The translations under genes and the position numbers were made by a program. Below are positions 1-7,439 of a stretch of DNA of 64,000 nt, piece after piece. Origin of the DNA: Microcoleus sp036705565 (GTDB lineage Bacteria > Cyanobacteriota > Cyanobacteriia > Cyanobacteriales > Microcoleaceae); the NCBI GenBank assembly GCA_036705565.1, contig JAUBUY010000025.1, one strand, 5' to 3'. The notes beneath the pieces are model-generated. The model saw only the letters and a list, made by a program, of their open reading frames with translations, made no database searches and had not been told where the DNA came from. The stretch's first letter is position 1, and the number at the start of each line of letters is the position of its first letter.

Positions 1-2
1 AG

Positions 3-305
3 GAAAATACCCAGCTAAACAAGGGTGAAAATTCCCCTACTGCGAATGCTAAATTGCCGAAGGTCGATCGCTTTTGGGAATACAATCAGCAGCTAGAATC
101 ATCTTTAGTAGTAATTGTACCGCCGCCCAGCAGCGAAACAGTATTAGATATCTTAGGCCCAATTCCCATCGCCACCGACGGAAAAGGAAGCGCTAGCAAA
201 TCCTCGCCCGCCTCTGACGCACTCAAGCAGCATTTTAGCAAAATCTACCAAGCAGTTAGCCAGCAAGCAGTTTTAGCAGCACTGAAACGGGGCGAAGGAG
301 ATTAA
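3..305 (+). CDS. C-terminal part of an unrecognised protein (5' end outside window)
   Basis: The frame is open from base 3 with no stop, so this is the tail of a gene that begins before the window. The TTG at 54 could be read as a start, but the frame continues upstream through it. About 100 residues are visible. They include a hydrophobic, proline-rich stretch (VVIVPPPSS) and a Ser/Lys-rich segment, then an alpha-helical tail ending in LKRGEGD. I do not recognise the family and assign no function. The tail is followed by about 150 bp without a gene before the convergent HAD gene. Confidence 0.6.
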   Translation, partial: ENTQLNKGENSPTANAKLPKVDRFWEYNQQLESSLVVIVPPPSSETVLDILGPIPIATDGKGSASKSSPASDALKQHFSKIYQAVSQQAVLAALKRGEGD

Positions 306-456
306 CCTAATGTATTCCCAGAGATGATACAAGAGATTATGGCTGATAACAAATCAAGCTTTAATACCCATTTTATTCTTGAGTTTCTCTCTGCTGGAAC
401 GAGAGTTTGTCTAGAATAGATTTCAACCGAGGAGTCTTACTTTTGGCAATTTCAGT

Positions 457-1095
457 TTATACTTCCCGCAAATTACTCATAATTTCTATCAATTCCTGGG
501 GGCTTTGAATCAAAAAATCAGGATTGTGTGCCACCAAAGCCTCCTCAGAATTAAAACCCCAACCTACAGCAATTACCTTAATTCCGGTTTTTCGAGCAGC
601 TTCTATATCTCTAATCTCATCTCCCACATAAACGACTTCTTTAGCATTTATATGTTCGGTTTTTAGCCATCTATTAATAACTTTATGTTTGCCAAAAGTT
701 GAGCCAGAGTAAATAAACGTGAAAGTGTCTTGCAAAGCATTTTTTTTCATCGATTCCAAGACATTTTCTCTGGAATTAGATGTGATAATACCCAGTTGAA
801 ATCCCTGTTTTTTTAACTCCAGTAAAACTTCTTTAATCCCCGGAAATAAACGAATGTTGGGGATTTCGCTGCGTAACTCCGCTTTCAACATTCTAATCAA
901 CAGCGGGAATTTGAAGATAGAAATACCAGAATACTGAAGGACTTGCCAAGAAGTTAAATTGCTCAGTTGAGCGATTTGCTCTTTGGTTGCAGATTTAAAG
1001 CCTAATTCGACTGACAAACGGTTGGTGATGCTTAGAAGAATATCGATTGTATCTGCTAAAGTGCCGTCAAAATCAAAAATAATTACTTTGGTCAT
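457..1095 (-). CDS. HAD-superfamily hydrolase, phosphoglycolate phosphatase-like
   Basis: This is a soluble phosphatase of the haloacid dehalogenase superfamily, subfamily IA. Motif I is FDFDGTLADT near residues 7-16, where the first Asp would be the nucleophile. Motif II is the TSN in GIITSNS. The motif III Lys lies in FGKHK, and motif IV is the acidic GDEIRD. A helical cap lies between motifs I and II, as in phosphoglycolate phosphatase and pyrophosphatase PpaX relatives. The open frame extends 12 codons further upstream, but the ATG at 1095 (MTKVIIFDFDG) fits the family start much better. The length of 212 residues is normal. It is downstream of queG on the same strand, with about 180 bp of repeat-bearing DNA between them. 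The substrate cannot be named from sequence. Confidence 0.85.
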   Translation of the reverse strand: MTKVIIFDFDGTLADTIDILLSITNRLSVELGFKSATKEQIAQLSNLTSWQVLQYSGISIFKFPLLIRMLKAELRSEIPNIRLFPGIKEVLLELKKQGFQLGIITSNSRENVLESMKKNALQDTFTFIYSGSTFGKHKVINRWLKTEHINAKEVVYVGDEIRDIEAARKTGIKVIAVGWGFNSEEALVAHNPDFLIQSPQELIEIMSNLREV

Positions 1096-1130
1096 TGGAC
1101 AATAGCAAATAAGGAACGGGGAAGCATACA

Positions 1131-1161
1131 ATTTTAGATTTTAGATTTTAGATTTTAGATT
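1131..1161. repeat. Heptad tandem repeat (STRR), unit TTTTAGA
   Basis: About four and a half consecutive copies of a seven-base unit. It belongs to the short tandemly repeated repetitive (STRR) class known from filamentous cyanobacteria. The same unit recurs in this window near 3490, 28060, 28225, 48740 and 50980, and its complement precedes the fructokinase start at 18900. Confidence 0.9.
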
Positions 1162-1274
1162 GGGAATTACTTACTGCATAATGTATTTGCTCTTGGCGCT
1201 CCGTACACACCCTAGGGTTATTATCTATAGGGTAAGGTGCACCCTAAGCACCCTGAGCGCGAACATCTCAACTT

Positions 1275-2240
1275 TTAAGGGTTAATTTGATTGGCTTTCG
1301 CATTTCGCCGCAGCATTTCGGGTTTTATGCGCCGCAGCGCCGAAGCTGTAAATCTGCGGTTCCATTCTTCGTCGGAGATGTCGGCTAATTCTGCAAGTGT
1401 CGGTGCTATGTTTTCAGGATAAGGCTCAAAGTCTGCAACATCAGTTGGTTTAGCAAATCGCTGATTCCAAGGACAAACATCCTGACAAATGTCGCAACCT
1501 GCTACCCAGCCTTGTAAATTAGATGCAATTTCGTCGGGCAATTTTTCGGCTCGATTCTCGATCGTGTGATAGGCTATACATCGATCGGCATTCACCACAA
1601 AAGGCTCAGTAATTGCTCCCGTCGGACACGCCTCTATGCAGCGAGTGCAAGTGCCGCAATGTTCCGTATGAGACTCATCCGACGCTAACTCCAGATTAGT
1701 CAAGATTTCGCCCAAAAACACCCAAGAACCGTATTCGCGCGAAATTACATTACCATTTTTGGCAATCCAGCCAATCCCGGCACGCTGCGCCCACATTTTA
1801 TCCTGAACTGGTCCGGTATCAGCATAATACCGCGCTTCAATTCCCTCGCCTTGCGATCGCACCCAATTTGCCAAAAGCTTCAGTTTTTTGTGCAAAATTC
1901 TATGGTAATCCCGCCCCCAACCGTAGCGAGAGATTTTAGCATATTCGATCGCTGCATCGTCCCCCCCCTCCCACAGGGGATTTGCGGGGCGTTGGTGGGG
2001 CGTGTAGTAGTTGATGGCGACACATATTAATGACTGCACCTCTGGCATCACCAATTGAATATCCTGCCGTTTCGGGTTTGCCATCCATGCCATATCCGCC
2101 TGATAACCCTTGTCCAGCCAAGCTTGCAATCTTTGTTTTTCTATATCAAAATCCGTGTCTGTTGAGGCTATCCCGACTTTGTGAAATCCCAACTCAAGGG
2201 CTTTTTGCTTAATGCGATCGCTATTAATTGATTTTTTCAT
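1275..2240 (-). CDS. queG: Epoxyqueuosine reductase
   Basis: QueG performs the last step of queuosine synthesis, reducing epoxyqueuosine to queuosine in the wobble position of GUN-anticodon tRNAs. It uses cobalamin and two [4Fe-4S] clusters. Seen here: the N-terminal segment ELGFHKVGIAS, the central DUF1730 region with ADTGPVQDK, and two ferredoxin-type cysteine sets, CGTCTRCIEACP and CDICQDVCP. The length of about 321 residues fits the family, although many homologues carry an extra C-terminal HEAT region that is absent here. An in-frame GTG lies five codons upstream, but the ATG at 2240 (MKKSINSDR) is a more usual start. No strong Shine-Dalgarno sequence is visible for either. Confidence 0.93.
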   Translation of the reverse strand: MKKSINSDRIKQKALELGFHKVGIASTDTDFDIEKQRLQAWLDKGYQADMAWMANPKRQDIQLVMPEVQSLICVAINYYTPHQRPANPLWEGGDDAAIEYAKISRYGWGRDYHRILHKKLKLLANWVRSQGEGIEARYYADTGPVQDKMWAQRAGIGWIAKNGNVISREYGSWVFLGEILTNLELASDESHTEHCGTCTRCIEACPTGAITEPFVVNADRCIAYHTIENRAEKLPDEIASNLQGWVAGCDICQDVCPWNQRFAKPTDVADFEPYPENIAPTLAELADISDEEWNRRFTASALRRIKPEMLRRNAKANQINP

Positions 2241-2449
2241 CACGTAAGAAACCACTGCACAATTTGTGCCATAAGTCTAGTAACTTTCAGAGTAATTTTC
2301 GGACAGTATTGATAATACTTTGGCAATCTTTATATTTATAAGTTTGAACTCCAAAATGTCAAAAATGTTACATAATTTAATTTAGGGAGAATTCGATTCG
2401 CTAATTCAAGTACGCAAGTAAAACCGACAGCGAATCCCACAGCATACAT

Positions 2450-3412
2450 ATGGCAGTTAGTATTCAATCAGCTCAATCTATTTTCTCCAACACCGAGATT
2501 GCTAGCGTTGTTCCGGCTACCACGGAAGCGTTCTACAAACTCAGCGTTGAAGACCAACTAGCCTTGCTCTGGTATGCCTACACCGAAATGGGCGTTTCCA
2601 TCACCGCAGCAGCACCGGGAGTAGCCAGCATGGCCCTTGTCGAAGGCATTCTGAGCGAAATCAAGCAAATGTCGCCGGCTGCTCAAAGCAAAACTATGTT
2701 TGACCTAGCCAGCAACGCCGACACAACAATTGGCCGGATTTACACTTCTTTGCGGGTCAACACCAAACTCGGTTTCTGGTACGAGTTGGGTCAGTTGATG
2801 AAACAGGGCGTTGTCGCTCCGATCCCCGCCGGCTATCAAATGTCTCCCGAAGCCACCGCAGTTCTCGAAACCATCAAGCAACTAGATCCGGGTCAGCAAA
2901 TTACCGTACTTCGGAATACCGTAGTTAACATGGGCTATGACCCTGCTTTTAACCAAGAGTACGGCAAACGCTCAGCCCCCCGCAGCACTCCCACCGCTCC
3001 AGAAGAGCGGGTGAAAACCCAAATTGAGGGTATCAGCGAGCAGACAGTGCTCAGCTACATCGACTACATGAACGCCTTCGACTTCACCCCAGCCGTCGGT
3101 TTATTTGCTGAAGAAGGTGCCCTGCAACCACCTTTCCAAAAGCCGATCGTTGGTCGCGACGCTATCCTCAACTATATGCGCGAAGAGTGCGTCGGACTGA
3201 AAATGATGCCCGAGCGAGGCGTATCGGAACCCGCAGAAGATGGCTACCGCCAAGTGAAAGTCACTGGCAAAGTCGAAACTCCCTGGTTCGGATCGAATGT
3301 GGGTATGAACATCGCGTGGCGGTTTTTGCTCGATCCCCAAGGTCAAATTTTCTTTGTGGCGATCGACTTGTTGGCATCTCCGAAGGAATTGCTCAATTTG
3401 ATCCGCAAATAG
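2450..3412 (+). CDS. ocp: Orange carotenoid protein (OCP), likely of a non-OCP1 type
   Basis: OCP is the soluble blue-light sensor that quenches phycobilisome excitation and scavenges singlet oxygen, using one ketocarotenoid. The N-terminal all-helical carotenoid domain covers roughly residues 15-165. A linker follows (about 166-190), then an NTF2-fold C-terminal domain (about 195-320). By counting, the key residues of Synechocystis OCP are present: Tyr44, Asn104, Trp110, Arg155, and in the second domain Tyr203 and Trp290 (equivalents of Tyr201 and Trp288) plus the Glu246 that would pair with Arg155. The N-domain differs from OCP1 at several usually constant positions, for example RVNTKLGFWY instead of the OCP1 SPNIKLGFWY. 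No FRP gene follows. I infer OCP2 or OCPX type rather than OCP1, with moderate certainty. The gene ends before a clear hairpin terminator. Confidence 0.96.
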   Translation: MAVSIQSAQSIFSNTEIASVVPATTEAFYKLSVEDQLALLWYAYTEMGVSITAAAPGVASMALVEGILSEIKQMSPAAQSKTMFDLASNADTTIGRIYTSLRVNTKLGFWYELGQLMKQGVVAPIPAGYQMSPEATAVLETIKQLDPGQQITVLRNTVVNMGYDPAFNQEYGKRSAPRSTPTAPEERVKTQIEGISEQTVLSYIDYMNAFDFTPAVGLFAEEGALQPPFQKPIVGRDAILNYMREECVGLKMMPERGVSEPAEDGYRQVKVTGKVETPWFGSNVGMNIAWRFLLDPQGQIFFVAIDLLASPKELLNLIRK

Positions 3413-3450
3413 AATATTCTGGTTGGCTCTGTTAAACAGGCTTGCCCAAA

Positions 3451-3478
3451 AACCCAGATGCCTTTAGGTGTCTGGGTT
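3451..3478 (+). terminator. Hairpin after the OCP gene
   Basis: An eight-base stem AACCCAGA/TCTGGGTT surrounds a 12-nt loop, 39 bp after the OCP stop. It resembles the AACCCAGATC-type palindromes common between genes of filamentous cyanobacteria, so it may be a repeat used as a terminator. The remainder of the 340-bp gap to the CTDH gene holds a TTTTAGA heptad run at 3482-3516 and no convincing gene. Confidence 0.6.
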
Positions 3479-3481
3479 TAT

Positions 3482-3516
3482 AGCATTTTAGGTTTTAGAT
3501 TTTAGATTTTAGATTC
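3482..3516. repeat. Heptad tandem repeat (STRR), unit TTTTAGA
   Basis: A run of TTTTAGA units, the first slightly degenerate, directly follows the OCP terminator hairpin. It belongs to the same family as the run at 1131-1161. Confidence 0.85.
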
Positions 3517-3752
3517 AATAATTGAAGGATTGGAAATGACTGATGGTATCAGAGTTTGCCGGTTGGCTAAACTTGCATTTTTTGAAAGTAGTATTGATTT
3601 TGGTCGATCGCTCCCAAAGCTGCGATCGACCCTCTCCGGTTCCTCCTTTTTTAGGAGAATTATTTTCCTAGCCCTACTTATATCTTTTGAGGGATTTGCT
3701 GCGACAAAGAGAATGATTACAGTATACTCATTCATTTGAAATCACTTGTTTT

Positions 3753-4187
3753 ATGACCGCAACAACTCGACCTATTTTAACTACCTCTATAAAGATTGCA
3801 GGTATCACAATGCCAGGGATACTGCAATATTTTGAAACTTTAAACGCGGGCGATTTTGACGCGACGGCTAATTTATTTGCAGATGACGGGGTGCTGCACG
3901 CGCCGTTTGAAGATCCCATTATCGGCAACATTTCGATCGCCACTTATCTCAAAAAAGAAGCGCGAGGAATGCAGCTAGAACCCCAGAAAGGTGTCAGCCA
4001 AATTTTAAAAGATGGCAATGTAGAAGTTCAGGTCAGCGGCCGGGTGCAAACTTCCGCCTTTGGTGTTAATGTCGGATGGCTGTTCTTGCTCAATTCTGAC
4101 CAAAAAATCCTTTCAGTCACGGTCAAACTGTTAGCTTCTCCCCAAGAATTGCTAAATCTGCGGTCGCAGACGAAATTTGATGTTTGA
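3753..4187 (+). CDS. OCP C-terminal-domain homologue (CTDH), carotenoid-carrier candidate
   Basis: This 144-residue protein is a stand-alone NTF2-fold domain closely matching the OCP C-terminal domain. CTDH proteins bind ketocarotenoid as dimers and can hand it to OCP or to N-domain (HCP) proteins. The carotenoid-contact Tyr (Tyr26 in LQYFETLNAG) and Trp (Trp109 in VNVGWLF) are conserved, as is the closing LLASPQELLNL, which is also shared with the adjacent OCP. The protein has no cysteine. The position of the redox Cys of Anabaena CTDH (TSWCGVNV, from memory) is Phe103 here (TSAFGVNV), so thiol control of dimerisation is not expected. It lies 340 bp after OCP beyond a hairpin, so it is probably its own transcription unit. 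The first 16 residues are less conserved and the start could be slightly later. Confidence 0.9.
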   Translation: MTATTRPILTTSIKIAGITMPGILQYFETLNAGDFDATANLFADDGVLHAPFEDPIIGNISIATYLKKEARGMQLEPQKGVSQILKDGNVEVQVSGRVQTSAFGVNVGWLFLLNSDQKILSVTVKLLASPQELLNLRSQTKFDV

Positions 4188-4265
4188 TAATCTGTTTCAC
4201 ATTTAAATTGTTTGTTTTGGTTTGACCTGTCGATCGAATGTAATGGCTCAAGCCATCATTATTTT

Positions 4266-4443
4266 TGCGCGCAATTGAGGCAGAAACCGGGTTTTTTATC
4301 CAAATCTCCAGTGAAGCGCCGTCAACCGTTGAAAAACCCGGTTTCTTGATTATTTGCGCGCAATTGAGGCAGAAACCGGGTTTTTTACCCAAATCTCAGG
4401 TGAAGCGTCGCTAACTGTTCAAAAACCCGGTTTCTTGGGTATT
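4266..4443. repeat. Two tandem copies of an AAACCGGGTTT inverted-repeat element
   Basis: Two head-to-tail copies with a period of about 89 bp. Each contains GAAACCGGGTTTTTT on the left and AAAAACCCGGTTTCTT on the right, so each can fold into a hairpin with a roughly 45-nt loop. Single relatives occur at about 10540-10603, 20766-20829 and 42231-42296, with a half copy near 25571. No coding sequence is convincing in the 4188-4754 interval. Small open frames here only read through the repeats. Confidence 0.85.
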
Positions 4444-4496
4444 TGTGCGATCGGGACTGTACCCCTACAATCTTACAGTCTCGCCTTGGGCTGACA

Positions 4497-4607
4497 ATAA
4501 AGCATCCAGGATACCCGCCACGTGATTCATCCGTCCAGAAATAAAAAACCTGTATCCGATGAAACTTGCCGAACGTATTTATCTCGCGCAAGTCAATGCT
4601 TCAATTC
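4497..4607. repeat. Dispersed ~100-bp element, copy 1
   Basis: The core ATTCATCCGTCCAGAAATAA, followed by AAAACCTGTATC, and the flanking CATCCAGGA and CAATGCTTCAAT segments recur in the same order at 50871-50979. The middle parts differ between copies. Both copies lie next to heptad repeats (TAATGAC and TCTAAAA or TCTCAAA types). Confidence 0.8.
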
Positions 4608-4755
4608 TAAAATCTCAAATCTCAAATCTCAAATCGATTGACGCTACTGCACGGAAAATTGGCTGTCACCGCAGCGCGTGCGACAGACAGCCAAAGCGAG
4701 TCAAAAAGTGCCTTGCCAATCATTAATGACTAATGACTAATGACTAACGACTAAT
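4604..4755. repeat. Two heptad tandem repeats, units TCTCAAA and TAATGAC
   Basis: Positions 4604-4635 carry several TCTCAAA units. Positions 4722-4755 carry about five TAATGAC units and end at the stop codon region of the HATPase gene. Between them lies unremarkable sequence. Confidence 0.8.
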
Positions 4756-5177
4756 TAAGATTTTTCCGGCAAACTCGCTTCCAACTTGAGACAGTTGCGA
4801 CCGTCTATTTGCAAAGTGTAGTCCACCCGATCCATAAGTCTGCTCATAATCAGCCAGCCGTAGCCGCTTTCCTGTTTAGCTTCCGGCCTCGGGGGATTGT
4901 AAGTATCCATTTCGTAACCTTTACCGTAATCCCAAATTTCTAAACCAATATCCCTATTTTTTAAATTCAAGCGAATTAACACGGGCAAATTGGGTTGATC
5001 TTTGTGAGCATGGCGGATCACGTTAGAATAGGCTTCTGCTAACACCAAGCGCAAACGATTCGACTGACGCGGCCAATCGACGTGCTCTCCTAGCTCTACT
5101 TCCAAACTGCTCAGCAACCAATTTTCAACAATTGTTAAAAACCGCAAGTCGCTTGGCACATGAAGCTCAGTATTCAT
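4755..5177 (-). CDS. Anti-sigma-factor-type HATPase (RsbW/SpoIIAB-like kinase domain)
   Basis: A 140-residue cytosolic protein of the HATPase_c_2 class, which includes the serine kinases RsbW and SpoIIAB that bind sigma factors or antagonists in partner switching. The GHKL motifs are readable: N-box LAEAYSNVIRHAH around residues 45-60, G1 box WDYGKGY near 92-98 and G2 box SGYGWLIM near 115-122. There is no membrane segment. It lies 508 bp downstream of the REC-GAF-PP2C phosphatase gene on the same strand, which suggests a common signalling pathway. No STAS-domain antagonist gene is nearby. The real target (sigma factor or another protein) is unknown. Confidence 0.82.
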   Translation of the reverse strand: MNTELHVPSDLRFLTIVENWLLSSLEVELGEHVDWPRQSNRLRLVLAEAYSNVIRHAHKDQPNLPVLIRLNLKNRDIGLEIWDYGKGYEMDTYNPPRPEAKQESGYGWLIMSRLMDRVDYTLQIDGRNCLKLEASLPEKS

Positions 5178-5685
5178 AAAAAAATCCCGTAAGTTTGAAA
5201 ACCCTGTGTCTTCCAGGTATGAAATACGACGAGCCGAATGGATTCGGCCTCAATACTTGTCGCTAATCGGGGGATACGAGCCTTTTCTGTTTAAAAATCA
5301 GGCATTCGTCATTCGGTAGAAGGCAGAAGTTAAGAGAATAGTTGAAAACTTTTGTTATGGGCTTAAAGCCCCTTAACAATTGATAATTATACCGAGACTG
5401 TAAGCAGTGAGGTATAAAAAATCTGTGTTTCAATCCTTGGCTTTTAAGCGTTGGTTTTTTCTGACGAATGCCTTCTACCTTAACCCTTTACAGGTATTTA
5501 ATCCCCCAGGAAAGCGATTCAGGAAACTAGCTGCGCCATCGCCGGCTAGGTTTTTACTGTGGTTTTTGACTGGTGACGATAACACCGTCCTTTGTAGGAC
5601 TACTCTATGGGCCGTCAACAAGCAGGGCTTAAGTTTTTTCGGCTCTCACCCACCCCCGACTATGCGTCGGGAGTCGCTGACAGAT
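5178..5685. other. Gene-poor interval with several hairpins
   Basis: No convincing gene. An open plus-strand frame across 5407-5823 overlaps the phosphatase gene and has no recognisable family. Hairpins seen: GCCGAA/TTCGGC at 5233-5248, GGTG/CACC at 5572-5586, GTCCT/AGGAC at 5587-5600 and CCCGAC/GTCGGG at 5655-5671. The last sits just after the phosphatase stop and could stop minus-strand transcription, but no T-run follows closely. The interval may be a 5' leader of the HATPase gene. Confidence 0.45.
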
Positions 5686-7359
5686 TCAAAGAACCTCCAG
5701 AGAGAGTATGGTTTGGTCGTCTTCTTGAACGGGATTATCAGCTCGGATGTGAGCCAACAAATTGTCCAAGTTGAAAGAACCAGGTTCCTGAATCAAAAGT
5801 TGCCAAAGCCCTTCTTGTTGTAGCATAGAACGGGTTGGTACACCCCCTGCTACCGCTTGACTTGTCACGCTAGCTTCAGTAATTCCGTCACTCGTCAGCA
5901 GAAATACATCTCCTGACTTTAATTCGATCGTACCTGCTTTGCCTCTCCAAACTGGTAGTATCCCCAAAGGAATGCCACGAGCTTTCAGGAAATTAGGCTC
6001 GGCTGGCGTTTTACCGCTAGCGGCTTGAGCTTTCACCTCCGAGTGAGACCAAACAATCGGGTAAATGTGACCGGCATTAGCAAAAGCGAGGTGTCCCGTT
6101 GACGGAGTGTAACGAGCTACAACCATTGTAATAAAATGGTTGTTGCCGATCAGGTCGTCAGACATACTGCTATTCATGTTCTGCATAACTTGATCGGGCT
6201 CTGGAGAAACTTCTTGGGAAAGTTCCCGCCGCATCACCGAAATCGCGCTGGCCATAAATAGAGCAGCCGGAACTCCCTTACCCGAAACATCTCCCACCGC
6301 TATCCAAATATCCCCTTGAGAGTGGACGTAGACTTCAAAAAAGTCGCCGCCAACTTCCCGCGCGGGATAGCAGCAAGCTTGCACCCTGACAGTTTCAAAA
6401 TCCGGCCAACTTTGGCGTAACAAGTTTGTTTGGATTTGGCGAGCCACTTCCAACTCGTTTTGCATCTGCTTGGCTAAATCCAGAGTGCGCTGGTAGAGCT
6501 TAGCTTGAGACAGGGCGAGAGCAGCTTGAGCTGCTACACCTTCTATTAACTCTATCTCTTCTGCCGACCAAGGGTTAGTGCCACCAATCTGGCACAGTGC
6601 GAGTACCGCCAGCAATTCTTGCTGGTAAGTCAGGGGCACGGCAATCTCAACGGAGTTACCGTCCCCGCGACTGTTTGGGTTGACTTGAGTTTGGCGGCTG
6701 GCTACGGCTTGAACCAGCAAATTTTCATCAAAAGAAAAGCTGCTGGCTTCAGAGGTTTGGGCTTGGTAGGGGAAGGTACTCGGCAATAGTCGATCGGCCT
6801 CTACCGGCCGCAGCATACAATAGTTTGCCTCAAAAGTTTGACCTACGGTTTGAACAATAGTTTGTACCATACTAGAGTAATCTAGCGACCCGCGAATCAC
6901 GCTCATTACCTCATTGAACAGAGATTCCTTGCGTAAAGCGCGACGCAGTGCAACGCTGCGCTGCTTGTAGTATTTGTAAGTTTCTGAGGCTTGATTGATC
7001 ACCAATTTGAGTTCTTCTGGATTCCACGGTTTGGTGATGTATTTGAACACTTGACCTGAGTTGATGGCCTCGACCAAATCTTCAACATCTGTGTATCCCG
7101 TTAGCAGAATCCGAATCGTATCGGGAAATCGCTCGACTGTTTTCCCCAAAAACTCGGTGCCATTCATTTCTGGCATCCGCTGGTCAGATATAATCACCGC
7201 CATCTCGCCCTGTTGGTCTAGAACTTCCAGGGCGCTGAGGGCGCTATCTGCTTTGTAAACCTGAAAGTCGCGTCGAAACGTCCGGTACAATAAATCCAAG
7301 TTGTCAGGTTCGTCATCGACTACCATCAGTTTCAGCTTGCTTCCATCTCCCCGACTCAT
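5686..7359 (-). CDS. Response regulator with GAF and SpoIIE-type PP2C phosphatase domains
   Basis: A 557-residue cytosolic signalling protein. Residues about 9-125 form a receiver domain, with the acidic pair Asp15/Asp16, phospho-acceptor Asp59 (IISDQRMP), LLTGY and the conserved Lys in YITKPW. Residues about 150-290 read as a GAF domain. A helical linker follows (LAKQMQNELEVARQIQTNLL), then a PP2C/SpoIIE phosphatase domain from about 335 to the end with REVGGDFFEV, GDVSGKG and SDGITEA, which hold the metal-binding acids. RsbU-like proteins of this type dephosphorylate STAS antagonists, so phosphorylation of the receiver probably tunes phosphatase output. The HATPase kinase gene lies downstream on the same strand. 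The upstream 5' region is an unusually structured non-coding stretch. Confidence 0.92.
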   Translation of the reverse strand: MSRGDGSKLKLMVVDDEPDNLDLLYRTFRRDFQVYKADSALSALEVLDQQGEMAVIISDQRMPEMNGTEFLGKTVERFPDTIRILLTGYTDVEDLVEAINSGQVFKYITKPWNPEELKLVINQASETYKYYKQRSVALRRALRKESLFNEVMSVIRGSLDYSSMVQTIVQTVGQTFEANYCMLRPVEADRLLPSTFPYQAQTSEASSFSFDENLLVQAVASRQTQVNPNSRGDGNSVEIAVPLTYQQELLAVLALCQIGGTNPWSAEEIELIEGVAAQAALALSQAKLYQRTLDLAKQMQNELEVARQIQTNLLRQSWPDFETVRVQACCYPAREVGGDFFEVYVHSQGDIWIAVGDVSGKGVPAALFMASAISVMRRELSQEVSPEPDQVMQNMNSSMSDDLIGNNHFITMVVARYTPSTGHLAFANAGHIYPIVWSHSEVKAQAASGKTPAEPNFLKARGIPLGILPVWRGKAGTIELKSGDVFLLTSDGITEASVTSQAVAGGVPTRSMLQQEGLWQLLIQEPGSFNLDNLLAHIRADNPVQEDDQTILSLEVL

Positions 7360-7439
7360 CTTTCTTCCCCCTTGAAAACCCCCACCATAGCTGTAATCAG
7401 CAAGGTGGCGGGAGGAAAAGGGGGGCTGGATATATGCAA

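Noticed and set aside
5427..5436. GTTTCAATCC, the end of many cyanobacterial CRISPR repeats
   Set aside because: It occurs once, with no repeat of the surrounding sequence and no spacer-like periodicity.
5407..5823. A 138-codon plus-strand open frame
   Set aside because: It overlaps the well-supported phosphatase gene on the other strand and has no family resemblance.
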